Positions 25,821-34,722 are shown, counted from the stretch's first letter. The stretch: DNA of 64,000 bases from Diplocloster agilis (GCF_019042275.1 NZ_JAHQCW010000031.1:1-64000); one strand, 5' to 3'. A program made the numbers and translations. Notes: generated by a model from the sequence alone, not told the origin.

Positions 25821-26807
25821 TTAAAGCATAGATCCCCGAAGTTCCTCGCCGCTCTTCACGCTCAGATACGCAGGCGGAATATCAAATACTGTTTTACATC
25901 CCGTCACTCCCTGTGAGGCCAGCCGGTATGCCGCTCTTGCATAGGCCACGATCACACAGGACGTGAACTCCGGATTTGAATCCAGCTTCAGGCTGTATTC
26001 GATCAGATGATTATGCTCTTCTTCCCATCCGGTCTTCCCGCTGCGCAGCACGAACCCGCCGTGTGGAATCCCGCTGTGCTTTGCGCGAAGTTCCTCCTCG
26101 CTGATGAAATGAACCGTCGTATCGTAATCCGCGAAATAGTTAGGCATCGTTATAATTGCATTTTCTACCGACGCAGCGTCCGCTCCCGGTTCCAATACCA
26201 CAAAACATTCCCGGGTATGTTTTTCACGGGTCGAAAGGCAGGGATTCTCCCCGTTTCTCACAGATTCCAAAGCCGCTTCCACCGGTATCGTATACTGCTT
26301 GGCATCCTTTACTCCCGGTATCCTCCGGATCGCGTCGGAATGCCCCTGGCTGACTCCTTTTCCCCAAAAGGTATAATCATTTCCCTGCGGCAGAATCGCA
26401 TTCGCATACATCCTGTTCAGAGAGAACATCCCGGGATCCCAGCCCACGGATATGATTCCCACCTTATTACCGGCCTTTGCCGCCGCGTCCACGTTAGCGA
26501 AATGCTCCGGAATCCGCGCATGGGTATCAAAACTATCCACCACGTTGAATGCCCCTGCATATTCCGGGGTCTGTACGGGCAGATCCGTCGCGCTTCCTCC
26601 GCACAGAATCATCACATCAATCCGGTCTTTCCACTCCATCGCCTCTGCTGCGCTGCACACGGCCGCTTCCTTGGTCAGGATCGACACCCCGGCCGGATCC
26701 CTCCTGGTAAATACCGCCGCCAGCTCCATATCCGGATTCTGCTTAATAGCGCATTCCACACCGCGCCCCAGATTACCATAACCCAATATACCAATTCTGA
26801 TACTCAT
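25821..26807 (-). CDS. ddh: meso-Diaminopimelate dehydrogenase
   Basis: A 328-residue NADP-dependent enzyme making meso-diaminopimelate from tetrahydrodipicolinate in one step, for peptidoglycan and lysine. The nucleotide-binding start is RIGILGYGNLGRGVECAI, and conserved blocks include SVGWDPGMFSLNRMYANAILP, FWGKGVSQGHSDAIRRIPGV and the C-terminal AYRLASQGVTGCKTVFDIPPAYLS. It stands alone between unrelated genes. Confidence 0.96.
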   Translation of the reverse strand: MSIRIGILGYGNLGRGVECAIKQNPDMELAAVFTRRDPAGVSILTKEAAVCSAAEAMEWKDRIDVMILCGGSATDLPVQTPEYAGAFNVVDSFDTHARIPEHFANVDAAAKAGNKVGIISVGWDPGMFSLNRMYANAILPQGNDYTFWGKGVSQGHSDAIRRIPGVKDAKQYTIPVEAALESVRNGENPCLSTREKHTRECFVVLEPGADAASVENAIITMPNYFADYDTTVHFISEEELRAKHSGIPHGGFVLRSGKTGWEEEHNHLIEYSLKLDSNPEFTSCVIVAYARAAYRLASQGVTGCKTVFDIPPAYLSVKSGEELRGSML

Positions 26808-26934
26808 TATAATTTCCTCCGTTCGTGCGTTTTTCCTTCATCCGTTCGTTTTTTATTATAAGTTCCTGACAAAATTTCCGCAAGATTTTCCTTCCATTTT
26901 CCGGCAGGTTGATAATTTTCATGGCAGCAGCCCT

Positions 26935-27633
26935 CTACTCAACCTCCATATGATTTATTATATTTAACAGAATAAGAAGTATCACAATAATAGAAGCCAA
27001 CGATATGCCTAAAATCAAACAGGTAATAACAGGATCTTCAAACGCGCCAACAGATACATTCCCGTATATCCCGGACAAAACAAACGCACTGATAATCGTC
27101 ATGGGAATGGATTTCTTTATAAATCCGAATCCCAAAGAAAGCAGACCTATCGCACTAATAGCAGTTATGGATACCGCCGTCATTTTAAATTCTTCCGCCA
27201 ATAAATGGACCGACATTGTATCTGTTACAATCGGCGCGAAAGATTCTGTTAGCGAAAATACAATCATGGATATTCCGGTACATAGCAGCATGGAAATGAA
27301 TATAAAGAAAAATACAACGAGCACTTTGGCTATAAATATTTTTTTGCGGCTTACCGGATACGAAAATAGTAAAGCCAGCCGTTTCCCCGAATACTCTTCC
27401 GTTATCAATTTTGCGTACATCGTCGCAGATAATACGCCAAAGAGAATAATACTGATTACGCTGGTTAACCGGAATATATTTGCATAGGTCATAAACTGCG
27501 TTTCCTGTTGTACTTGCGCCGTATAAGCGGCAAAGTAAGTAAACGCAAGTAAAATGATACCAAATACCGCACTGCTGATATAATAAGGACGCAGATTGAT
27601 ACGTTGAAGCTCTAATTTCATCAATTTTATCAT
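26935..27633 (-). CDS. ABC-2-type exporter permease
   Basis: A 232-residue membrane protein with six predicted helices, of the bacitracin/lantibiotic-immunity permease type. The N-terminal LMKLELQRINLRPYYISS and the EYSGKRLALLFSYPVSRKKIFIAK motif after the second helix are typical. It overlaps the ATPase gene by four bases and forms an exporter with it. The substrate is unknown; drug or peptide export is inferred from the TetR regulator. Confidence 0.85.
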   Translation of the reverse strand: MIKLMKLELQRINLRPYYISSAVFGIILLAFTYFAAYTAQVQQETQFMTYANIFRLTSVISIILFGVLSATMYAKLITEEYSGKRLALLFSYPVSRKKIFIAKVLVVFFFIFISMLLCTGISMIVFSLTESFAPIVTDTMSVHLLAEEFKMTAVSITAISAIGLLSLGFGFIKKSIPMTIISAFVLSGIYGNVSVGAFEDPVITCLILGISLASIIVILLILLNIINHMEVE

Positions 27634-28361
27634 AACTCTTTTCCTCCGCTCATCAGGTTAAAAAAATAATCCTCCAGGCTGCCGTTGTACTCCGATTTTA
27701 TTTGTGATAAATCGGATTCACATAGAATCCGGCCATCTGCTATTACACCTACTTTATCCGCAACGTGTTCTATTTCGCTAAGGATATGACTGGAAAATAA
27801 GATAGTTACACCACTTTCCCCAGACAGAGATAAAAACAGTTCTCTCATTTTTCTAATCCCCATAGGATCAAGTCCATTGACCGGTTCATCTAATATAAGA
27901 ACTTGGGGCTGGTGAAGCAATGCTCTGGCAAGTCCAAGGCGTTGCCGCATACCCAATGAAAATTTTGAAACCTCTTTTTCCCCTGTTTCCGGCAGGCCGA
28001 CCAATTGTAAAACCTTCTCAACACCAATTCCGGAAACACCCATATAGGCTAAATGAATTTCAAGATTTCTTTTGGCCGATAGATGTTCATAAAAAGTCGG
28101 CGCTTCAATGAGGCTCCCAATTTTTGAAAGCAGTTTATCCCGGTCTTTCAAAATATTGTACCCTAAAATAGAAATGCTTCCGGAATCCGGTGTTAACAGA
28201 CCCGTCAGCAATTTAAAGACCGTGGTTTTTCCCGCTCCGTTTGCGCCAAGAAATCCGTAGATGGAGCCTTGTTTCACACACATATCGCACCCCTTTATGA
28301 CCTGATTCGCTCCAAAGGATTTTACTAAGTGATTAACTTGAATTGCTGTTTGTGAATTCAT
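27630..28361 (-). CDS. ABC exporter ATPase
   Basis: A 243-residue ATPase of the bacitracin/lantibiotic export class. Walker A is GANGAGKTTVFKLL, the signature is FSLGMRQRLGLARALL, and Walker B is VLILDEPVNGLDPMG. It pairs with the permease that follows and lies downstream of a tetR gene. A 17-base palindrome sits directly before its ribosome-binding site (aggagg). Confidence 0.93.
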   Translation of the reverse strand: MNSQTAIQVNHLVKSFGANQVIKGCDMCVKQGSIYGFLGANGAGKTTVFKLLTGLLTPDSGSISILGYNILKDRDKLLSKIGSLIEAPTFYEHLSAKRNLEIHLAYMGVSGIGVEKVLQLVGLPETGEKEVSKFSLGMRQRLGLARALLHQPQVLILDEPVNGLDPMGIRKMRELFLSLSGESGVTILFSSHILSEIEHVADKVGVIADGRILCESDLSQIKSEYNGSLEDYFFNLMSGGKEL

Positions 28362-28374
28362 ACGTCCTCCTGTG

Positions 28375-28391
28375 AAACCGACTGCCGGTTT
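28375..28391 (-). promoter_or_regulatory. TetR-type operator before the ABC exporter genes
   Basis: AAACCGACTGCCGGTTT matches the 17-base site upstream of the tetR gene (AAACCGACGGTTGGTTT) except in the middle four bases and one flanking base. It directly precedes the ribosome-binding site of the ATPase gene. Confidence 0.7.
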
Positions 28392-28403
28392 TTATTTTTG
28401 TTT

Positions 28404-28435
28404 AAAAATGGGCTGCCAAGAAAGCAGCCATTTTT
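28404..28435 (-). terminator. Terminator-like hairpin between tetR and the ABC genes
   Basis: On the minus strand AAAAATGGCTGC pairs with GCAGCCCATTTTT and ends in a T-run. It would end the tetR transcript, leaving the ABC pair to read-through or a separate promoter. Confidence 0.7.
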
Positions 28436-28448
28436 GCGTTCATAAAAT

Positions 28449-29090
28449 CTAATCAGAGATCTTTTGGTAACTATTCAAAAGAGCGGTTATTAGTTTATCA
28501 TCGATAATATCTACTCCAAGAAGATGCATCACCGATTGCAGGTAGACTAACCGGTCTTTCGTTTCATCATTATTACGCCCGAACAGAACTGGATTTAACC
28601 AGAAGTTTAAGAGCAACAGAAAGATTTCCGCGCAATAAGCTGGCTGTGCAGTTTGAAAGGATCCGTCCTTTACGCCTTCCTCTATAATCTCACCGATAAT
28701 TGGCGCATCCTGATTCACACAGGCTTGTAGGCCTCCTACGACAAAGCGTGGATTTATCTGTGTATTTATAACAGAATCGAGCATATTCGTTTCCATATCT
28801 GTTGCGAGCCGGTAAAGAATTTTTTTCAATTTTTCTTTTGCATTGCCGGCCGTAGTGTTTTGGATTATTTCATGAAGCATATCCATGGCATACTGCGCCC
28901 GTTTCTGCATAACAGCTTCTAAGATCTCTTCTTTTGATCTAAAGTGATGATATATTCCTCCTTTCGAAAGATTAAGCGCGTCCAAAATATCTTGTATGCT
29001 TGTTTCCTCATAACCTTTTTCCACAAATAACTGAACCGCTGTGTCAAGTATTCTTTCACGGGTTTGTTCCGGATTTTTATTTCGCCCCAT
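28449..29090 (-). CDS. TetR/AcrR-family regulator of the ABC exporter
   Basis: A 213-residue TetR regulator. The N-terminal helix-turn-helix has TRERILDTAVQLFVEKGYEETSIQDI and ALNLSKGGIYHHFRSKEEIL (residues 10-60). The ligand domain follows. It lies upstream of the ABC exporter in the same direction, and two matching palindromes (29104-29120 and 28375-28391) flank it, so autoregulation and control of the exporter are likely. Confidence 0.92.
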   Translation of the reverse strand: MGRNKNPEQTRERILDTAVQLFVEKGYEETSIQDILDALNLSKGGIYHHFRSKEEILEAVMQKRAQYAMDMLHEIIQNTTAGNAKEKLKKILYRLATDMETNMLDSVINTQINPRFVVGGLQACVNQDAPIIGEIIEEGVKDGSFQTAQPAYCAEIFLLLLNFWLNPVLFGRNNDETKDRLVYLQSVMHLLGVDIIDDKLITALLNSYQKISD

Positions 29091-29103
29091 AACATCCTCC
29101 TTA

Positions 29104-29155
29104 AAACCGACGGTTGGTTTGTATTTATTATATATAAATTATCTATTGTTGTCAA
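29104..29155 (-). promoter_or_regulatory. Consensus promoter with TetR-type operator
   Basis: Minus strand TTGACA (29150-29155), a 17-base spacer and TATAAT (29127-29132), a perfect sigma-A consensus. The palindrome AAACCGACGGTTGGTTT (29104-29120) lies just downstream, at the expected transcription start, and matches the site at 28375-28391. Confidence 0.88.
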
Positions 29156-29200
29156 TATCCTTATCAGACAGTCTGGCAAGGCCTTTTTACACGGTTATCT

Positions 29201-29338
29201 CTATTTGGTGCCTTCAATCCCGATGATACAACTTTCATAGTAACCGTCGCCCGTTGTTCTAGGCCCGCTTATGACTTCATAGCCATCCGCGTACAACCGT
29301 TGCGTCAATTCATCCACCTTTTCCTTACTTCCCCGTTC
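29201..29338 (-). pseudogene. Remnant of a VOC (glyoxalase/bleomycin-resistance) protein, C-terminal part
   Basis: A frame ending at TAG (29201-29203) encodes [18 protein letters not shown], then [20 protein letters not shown]. This is the typical C-terminal third of a VOC-family protein. There is no start codon or N-terminal half; the 5' end runs into the stop region of the TetR gene at 29325. It is best read as a decayed leftover, probably from a deletion that joined the TetR gene to it. Confidence 0.75.
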
Positions 29339-29948
29339 CCTGATAAATCCTGGCAAACTCCCTGATCTGGCGTTCCAGAGCCTGCAAAGCCTCCGCCTCT
29401 TTCTGCGGTTCCTGATCGTATTTATTCAGCAGGAAAAAAATGGGGGCATAGAAATTGACTGCCATAGCCTCCGGATCATGTCCGTTGAAGATCCCCCGTT
29501 GAATCATTTCGCCGAACAAAGCAGTCTGGTAGGTTATGGCCGCATTCATGAATATGCCGCGGTACACTTCATAAATCTCCCGGTTCCGGTACTGCTCGAT
29601 CGCCAGCATCCGGCGAAAGCGGGATGCGAATTCATCCTTGAGATAAAACAGGAAAATCTGCCTGCTCAGGCCCAGCAGTTGATCGATCGTGATTGTGCCG
29701 TAAAGTATGGCGGCCTCCGCCAGATTCTTTTCATCCGGCAGCCCGAACGCACGGGACATCTCCTCCATCCGCACGGACATCTCCTGAACGATGGTATCGA
29801 AGATCTCTTTTTTGCTGCTGAAATGTTTGTACAGGGAACTGTCCTTGATCCCTACTTTATCCGCTATATTTTTCACACTGGTGCCCTGGTATCCCTGTAT
29901 GGAAAATAAAGTCAGTGCTTCTTCCACAATCCGTTCTCTCGTTGTCAT
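29325..29948 (-). CDS. TetR/AcrR-family regulator linked to a radical SAM gene
   Basis: A 207-residue TetR regulator with the helix-turn-helix in residues 1-55 ([23 protein letters not shown], then [20 protein letters not shown]). It overlaps the 3' end of the upstream radical SAM gene by 92 bases in a different frame. Two palindromes, GCTAGT-N4-ACTAGC, in the promoter of that unit are likely its targets. Its stop codon abuts a VOC remnant. Confidence 0.92.
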   Translation of the reverse strand: MTTRERIVEEALTLFSIQGYQGTSVKNIADKVGIKDSSLYKHFSSKKEIFDTIVQEMSVRMEEMSRAFGLPDEKNLAEAAILYGTITIDQLLGLSRQIFLFYLKDEFASRFRRMLAIEQYRNREIYEVYRGIFMNAAITYQTALFGEMIQRGIFNGHDPEAMAVNFYAPIFFLLNKYDQEPQKEAEALQALERQIREFARIYQGTGK

Positions 29949-31035
29949 TGCCTGATTCCTCCAAACATTTTTTTACGGACTGTTCCTGCTCAAACAGAAC
30001 GCATCCGCCCGTATGTGCCTCCTTTAAAATACCCTCTTCTTTTAATTTAAGAAAGAGAGGAGAACGCAGCGCTTCCCGTAAACCGGTATGCAGCAGGCTG
30101 GTGTCCGAATAAGGGGAAAATGGACAGGGTTCTGCCTGCCCGGACGCGTTAATATGGAAAAACCCTCTCCCGGCCGCCAGACAGCCGCCGGATTCCTTTT
30201 CGTCTCCGGGAAATGACAGGAACAGCATCTGCGAATCTGCTCTTCGCAATTGTTCTAACGTCCGCGCCAATGTATCGCGTTCCTTTCGGGACTTTTTGTC
30301 GGCCGGTACATACTCCACAAAAACGATTCCCCGGCAGCCGCTGTTTTTCAAATCCCGGACGAATTTACCTGAGACCGCTTCCCTGAGGTTTTCCGACGTT
30401 ACCGTCACAGAAGCGCCAAAAAGACGCCTCTCCCCTTTCAACAATTCCATCCCTTTAAGGAGCCGGTCATATACACCTTCCCCTCTCCGCCGGTCCGTCT
30501 CATCCCTGCCTCCTTCGATGCTGAAAATAGGGATCAGATTCCGATTATGTAAAAAGATCTCCGCTTTGCCGCTATCCAGCATGGTCCCGTTGGTAAATAC
30601 CGGAAACAGAATCTTTTTGTGGCGGCCCGCTTCCTCCAGTACATCTCTCCTGGCCATCGGTTCTCCGCCCGCCAGCAGCACAAAACTAACGCCCAGCTCC
30701 TCTGCCTGTGTAAATATATCTCCCCACTGATTTTGGGTAAGTTCATCCGCAAAGCCTGCCGCATCCGTCCTGTCTGCACACGCTTCGTTTGCCCTCGCGT
30801 AACATCCTTTGCAGCTCAGATTACAACGGCGGGTGATACTGGCGATCAGAAACGGAGGTATATGCTCCCCTCTCTGTTCTGCTGCCGCCCTTAACTTCCT
30901 TGCCTTGTATTCATCTGCGGTATAACGCATCAGAAAACTTCTCTCCTCGGAATTACCAGCAGCTGCCAGTATCATCCCGCGCACTATCTTTTGAACACCC
31001 CGACTCAAATATTCTTCTAACTGAAATTCCTGCAT
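29857..31035 (-). CDS. Radical SAM protein
   Basis: About 392 residues from the preferred start at 31035. The radical SAM [4Fe-4S] motif is CNLSCKGCY (C-x3-C-x2-C), preceded by FLIASITRR, with GGEP in VLLAGGEPMAR. The C-terminal region has further Cys residues (CLAAGRGFFHINASGQAEPC, then GGCVLFEQEQSVKKC), a short SPASM-like pattern. No peptide substrate gene is visible nearby, so the target is unknown. The last 30 or so residues are read through the start of the TetR gene; the overlap is unusually long and could reflect a frameshift near the end. Confidence 0.8.
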   Translation of the reverse strand: MQEFQLEEYLSRGVQKIVRGMILAAAGNSEERSFLMRYTADEYKARKLRAAAEQRGEHIPPFLIASITRRCNLSCKGCYARANEACADRTDAAGFADELTQNQWGDIFTQAEELGVSFVLLAGGEPMARRDVLEEAGRHKKILFPVFTNGTMLDSGKAEIFLHNRNLIPIFSIEGGRDETDRRRGEGVYDRLLKGMELLKGERRLFGASVTVTSENLREAVSGKFVRDLKNSGCRGIVFVEYVPADKKSRKERDTLARTLEQLRRADSQMLFLSFPGDEKESGGCLAAGRGFFHINASGQAEPCPFSPYSDTSLLHTGLREALRSPLFLKLKEEGILKEAHTGGCVLFEQEQSVKKCLEESGNDNERTDCGRSTDFIFHTGIPGHQCEKYSG

Positions 31036-31104
31036 ATGATCCGCTCTCTTTCTCCCTGCTGTAATCCCGTATTTACCGGGGCAGGATTCATCGGTCTTAT
31101 TTAA

Positions 31105-31165
31105 GCTAGTATTCACTAGCCTTCCTTGCATTTTCAGTATAAGCTAGTGCTTACTAGCCTGTCAA
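31105..31165 (-). promoter_or_regulatory. Promoter with two TetR-type operators
   Basis: Minus strand TTGACA (31160-31165), an 18-base spacer and TATACT (31136-31141). The spacer is filled by the palindrome GCTAGTGCTTACTAGC (31143-31158). A second site, GCTAGTATTCACTAGC (31105-31120), lies in the 5' untranslated region. Both have the form GCTAGT-N4-ACTAGC. Confidence 0.88.
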
Positions 31166-31183
31166 GAAAAATATTTTATCAAG

Positions 31184-32767
31184 TTATGCTTTCACAGCCC
31201 ACCTCATTTTTGTGGAGCGGGCCCGGCTGTTCATGGCGCACTCTTCTGCGCTCGGGCGGATGACCTCCCGGGAGAAGTCCTGATAAACCCCTGCCCGGCA
31301 CAAGCGTTGAAAGGATTTTTTCACCAGCCGGTCTTCCCCGGAATGGAACGTCAGTATCGCAACCCGCCCCCCGCTTTTCAACACATCAGGAAGCTTTTCC
31401 AGAAATTCTTCCAAAACTTCAAATTCGCTGTTCACATCGATTCTAAGCGCCTGGAACGTCCGCTGACAGGATTTCTTTATCCCTTCTTTTCTCTCGTTCT
31501 CAGGAAGAAACGACAGCGCGTTCCCAATAATCTCCCTTAGCTGCGTCGTGGTAGCGATCTCCCTTCCCTTTCTGATCTCCGAGAAAACGGCCCGGGATAT
31601 CTGCGCCGCATAAGGTTCATCCGCGTTCTCCAGAAGCATTCCCTCCAGCTCTTCCCTCGTTATCTCCCGGAGCCGCTCCGACGCCGGGATTCCCTTCTCC
31701 GGATTCAGCCGCAGATCCAGCGGTCCTTCCTGCTTATACGAGAATCCCCGCTCCGGATTATCGATCTGCATGGAGGATACTCCCAGATCCGCCAACGCGA
31801 AATCAAAGGGGCCGGTCTCTGCCGCCAGCTGATCAATGTCAGCGAAATTCATCTGCCGGATTGTCAGAATCTCCGGTCCGTATCCGCATTTCCCCAGCCG
31901 CTCTCTTGTTTTCGCCAACTCAATCGGATCCACATCCAGGGCGAAGAGATGCCCCTCTCCCTTCAAGCATTCCAGCATTTTCTGCGTATGTCCCCCATAA
32001 CCCAGGGTAGCGTCTAACCCGGTCTGTCCCGGACGGATCTTAAGAAAGTCCAGAATCTCCCTGACACAGATAGAGATATGCATACCGGCAGGCGTGCTCC
32101 CCTTCCGTATGACTTTCTCCACAGTATCTGCATATTTTAGCGGATCCAGCTCCTTATATTTCTCCTCAAACCTTCTGGGATGCGTCCCTTTATAGCGGAC
32201 CCGCCTCCGGTGCTTGGGTTCCCGCTCCACCGAATAAACCAGATGCGGCATGTAGCAGTGGTAATAGTGCTTCACAAAGCTCCCCTTAAGAGACATGCCG
32301 TTTCGCTCGGCCACACGAATCGAAGCCAGGTTCGTTTCCCGTATAATCGAAAATACTTCCTCCATATCCAGGGTCTGAAATGCATAATCCCTGCAGGCAG
32401 CCGCCGCTTCCATCGCATACCCTCTATGCCAACAGGACTTTTGGAACAGGTAACCAATCTCCGGTACCCTTCTGTCATTCCAATCCTGCATCGTAATGCC
32501 GCACTGGCCGATCATTTCCCCGGTTTCTTTCAGAATAACCGCCCACAGCCCGAATCCATATTCTTCGTATCTTTCCAGCTGCCTGTCCAGCCACTCCTGT
32601 ACTTCCTGGCCGGAAAATGCATGCTCATAGGCATACATCACCTCCGGGTCCTGCAAAATCTTGCACAGGGAACAGTAATCATCCTGCGTCATCCTGCGCA
32701 GATATAATCTCTCTGTCTCCAGAATTTGATTATTGTTCCATCCTTCCACTCCGCCTTTTTGGTTCAA
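31184..32767 (-). CDS. Fusion of GNAT N-acetyltransferase and RsmH-type rRNA methyltransferase
   Basis: A 527-residue two-domain protein. Residues 14-180 are a RimJ/RimL-type GNAT domain (LETERLYLRRM, IGYLFQKSCWHRGYAMEAA, RVAERNGMSLKG). Residues about 210-527 are an RsmH/MraW-like SAM methyltransferase, with GLDATLGYGGHTQKMLE, FALADLGVSSMQIDNPERGFSY and LTFHSGEDRLVKK; RsmH makes N4-methylcytidine 1402 in 16S rRNA. It is not in a cell-division (dcw) cluster, so it may be a second, divergent RsmH. The start is TTG at 32767, supported by aaggagg seven bases upstream; no ATG fits as well. Confidence 0.88.
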   Translation of the reverse strand: MNQKGGVEGWNNNQILETERLYLRRMTQDDYCSLCKILQDPEVMYAYEHAFSGQEVQEWLDRQLERYEEYGFGLWAVILKETGEMIGQCGITMQDWNDRRVPEIGYLFQKSCWHRGYAMEAAAACRDYAFQTLDMEEVFSIIRETNLASIRVAERNGMSLKGSFVKHYYHCYMPHLVYSVEREPKHRRRVRYKGTHPRRFEEKYKELDPLKYADTVEKVIRKGSTPAGMHISICVREILDFLKIRPGQTGLDATLGYGGHTQKMLECLKGEGHLFALDVDPIELAKTRERLGKCGYGPEILTIRQMNFADIDQLAAETGPFDFALADLGVSSMQIDNPERGFSYKQEGPLDLRLNPEKGIPASERLREITREELEGMLLENADEPYAAQISRAVFSEIRKGREIATTTQLREIIGNALSFLPENERKEGIKKSCQRTFQALRIDVNSEFEVLEEFLEKLPDVLKSGGRVAILTFHSGEDRLVKKSFQRLCRAGVYQDFSREVIRPSAEECAMNSRARSTKMRWAVKA

Positions 32768-32840
32768 ACTTATTCCTCCTTACTTTCTTCTATCCAATAG
32801 CCCAGTAGCTCTGAACCGCTGCAAAAACCCGGGGCCAGCA

Positions 32841-32924
32841 AAATAGAAGGGAAGGTCTCATGTAGTATTGCATTTGACGATTCCCTTCTATTTCTAACAA
32901 GCGCTTATTCTAACAAGCGCTTAT
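32841..32924. repeat. Hairpin plus tandem 16-base repeats
   Basis: AAATAGAAGGGAA (32841-32853) pairs perfectly with TTCCCTTCTATTT (32881-32893). Directly after come two tandem copies of TCTAACAAGCGCTTAT (32893-32908 and 32909-32924), each holding the palindrome AAGCGCTT. The hairpin may be a terminator for the gene at 32966; the repeats look like a protein-binding site. Confidence 0.6.
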
Positions 32925-32965
32925 TGCAAATAAGATATTCTCTCACTTCAGATAGGATACTTCAC

Positions 32966-33487
32966 TCACTTTTTCAGGTAATACTTGCACAAATAGCGGC
33001 CTTTTCGGTCTATTCTGGCCCGAAATTCCACTTCGACGTCATCTTCCCCGCCGAAACCATCCTCGTCTTCCCAGTACCGCCCATCCGGCTGATATAGCCA
33101 GTCTATGACGGTCTCCCCGTTTTCAAAAATGTATATGTTAAAAACAAACTGGACATACGGATAAATCAGCTTGCAATCCGCATATTCTAAGACTTCCTGC
33201 TCATTTTCCACACCGGGGAAATTAAAAATATCTCCTTTTTCATCCACAATCAGATATTTCTCATGAGCAGTGGAATCATGCAAAAATACATTTCGCAGCG
33301 TTGTCCCGCCCATGCCATTACGGATCAGGTCATAAGTCATAAACATCCCCTCGCCCAAATCCTTCTTTTCTGAGCGGATAAAACTGCTTGATTTGTTCCC
33401 GGCTGACCCGCTGTCGATAATGACGACCGTACCCGCTTTATTCTGGTTTTTTGTTTTTGCGCGATTGCGCAACCTGTTAAAAAACAT
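32966..33487 (-). CDS. Hypothetical protein
   Basis: About 173 residues, not recognised. The N-terminus is basic (FFNRLRNRAKTKNQNKAG), without a clear membrane segment. The middle is mixed alpha/beta, and the C-terminal third is acidic and aromatic (DWLYQPDGRYWEDEDGFGGE). The start at 33487 is preferred over 33493 because gggaggg abuts the first ATG. It lies downstream of an XRE regulator gene with a 62-base gap; a link is possible but unsupported. Confidence 0.6.
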   Translation of the reverse strand: MFFNRLRNRAKTKNQNKAGTVVIIDSGSAGNKSSSFIRSEKKDLGEGMFMTYDLIRNGMGGTTLRNVFLHDSTAHEKYLIVDEKGDIFNFPGVENEQEVLEYADCKLIYPYVQFVFNIYIFENGETVIDWLYQPDGRYWEDEDGFGGEDDVEVEFRARIDRKGRYLCKYYLKK

Positions 33488-33549
33488 CCACATCCCTCCC
33501 TGATATTCATTGTTTTCCCTGTTTATTGGTTATTTTATCTGCCTATCCG

Positions 33550-34038
33550 CTAATCCGTATTCCTCTCAGCGAATTTGACCCATGCATAAAAGATCAGAAA
33601 AATTCCCACTATAAGACTCGCGGCGCTGACCCCTTTTACAAATCCGGCAAAAAATTGTTCATAAGCTCTTTCCCCGGAAGGCCATAAAAGCGAATAGATT
33701 GCTGTAATGAATGAGATCAATATTGCGCACAGCGCCCCTGCCAACGTAGTGTTTTTCTTTAATTTTTGTACTTCTTGAAACAGGGTGCTTACAATTTTCG
33801 TATTTTCCGCTTCCGCAGCTTCCTGTTCGATATATTCTCCTTTTAACAGTTCATAAATCGATACCTCCAGCACCTTGCTGATCTCTTCCAATAATGAACT
33901 GTCCGGCAGACACTTTCCGCACTCCCATTTTGAAACTGCTTTGTCCGTTACGTGCAGGCTTTCTCCAAGTTCCGCCTGGGTCATTTTCTTTCTTTTTCTG
34001 GCATCTGCTATAAATTTTCCGGTTATTTTCGCATCCAT
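33550..34038 (-). CDS. XRE-family regulator with two membrane helices
   Basis: A 162-residue protein. Residues 8-65 form a Cro/XRE helix-turn-helix (DARKRKKMTQAELGESLHVT, then DKAVSKWECGKCLPD). Two hydrophobic segments follow (about 97-118 and 130-153), so the repressor domain is tethered to the membrane. Such proteins often respond to envelope or peptide signals, but no partner gene is obvious. The aaggagg site supports the start. Confidence 0.85.
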   Translation of the reverse strand: MDAKITGKFIADARKRKKMTQAELGESLHVTDKAVSKWECGKCLPDSSLLEEISKVLEVSIYELLKGEYIEQEAAEAENTKIVSTLFQEVQKLKKNTTLAGALCAILISFITAIYSLLWPSGERAYEQFFAGFVKGVSAASLIVGIFLIFYAWVKFAERNTD

Positions 34039-34159
34039 AGTAACTCCTCCTTTTTGAGCATATTAACTCCAAAGCCATTCTATTAACACCTCTCACAGGT
34101 AGAATCGGTAGAACGGAGGTAGAATACGCAAATATTCAATCAAAAAATAGCGTTCCTGC

Positions 34160-34639
34160 TTATTTATGATACGGTTCCCCATATATAATCCGATAACTCC
34201 GATAGATCTGCTCCAGCAGAATCACCCGCATCAGCTGGTGCGGGAATGTCATTTTAGAAAAGCTTAAAAGCTGATCCGCCCTCTTTAAAACCTTCCCGGA
34301 AAGTCCTAAAGATCCTCCTATGATAAAGGTCAGCTGGCTGATCCCGCCGATCCCATATTGTTCGATCCGGCCGGCCAGCTCTTCCGAGGAAAGCATCTTC
34401 CCTTCAATAGCCAGAGCGGTCACATAGCTTCCCTCCCGGACTGCTTTTAGGATTCTTTCCCCTTCTTTTTCCCTGATCTGATCCTCCAACGCGCGGGAAG
34501 CGCCATCCGGAGTCTTTTCATCTGCGACTTCAATGATTTCCAGTTTGCAATACCGGCCCAGCCGTTTGCTGTATTCCTTGATTGCCTCCACCAGATATTT
34601 TTCTTTGATCTTTCCTACGGCGATCACGGTAATTTTCAT
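34160..34639 (-). CDS. rlmH: 23S rRNA (pseudouridine1915-N3)-methyltransferase RlmH
   Basis: A 159-residue SPOUT methyltransferase that methylates pseudouridine 1915 in the ribosomal decoding centre. It starts [15 protein letters not shown] and has the SAM-binding trefoil segment [36 protein letters not shown] and the typical C-terminal [11 protein letters not shown]. The start at 34639 has gaggga upstream; an ATG four codons earlier is less likely. Confidence 0.96.
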   Translation of the reverse strand: MKITVIAVGKIKEKYLVEAIKEYSKRLGRYCKLEIIEVADEKTPDGASRALEDQIREKEGERILKAVREGSYVTALAIEGKMLSSEELAGRIEQYGIGGISQLTFIIGGSLGLSGKVLKRADQLLSFSKMTFPHQLMRVILLEQIYRSYRIIYGEPYHK

Positions 34640-34722
34640 AGTGTCCCTCATATGTATCCGGGCTTAACGCCCGGTGATATCCTGTCATGCTTTCTTGATT
34701 CTCTCGATTATATCATATCTGC

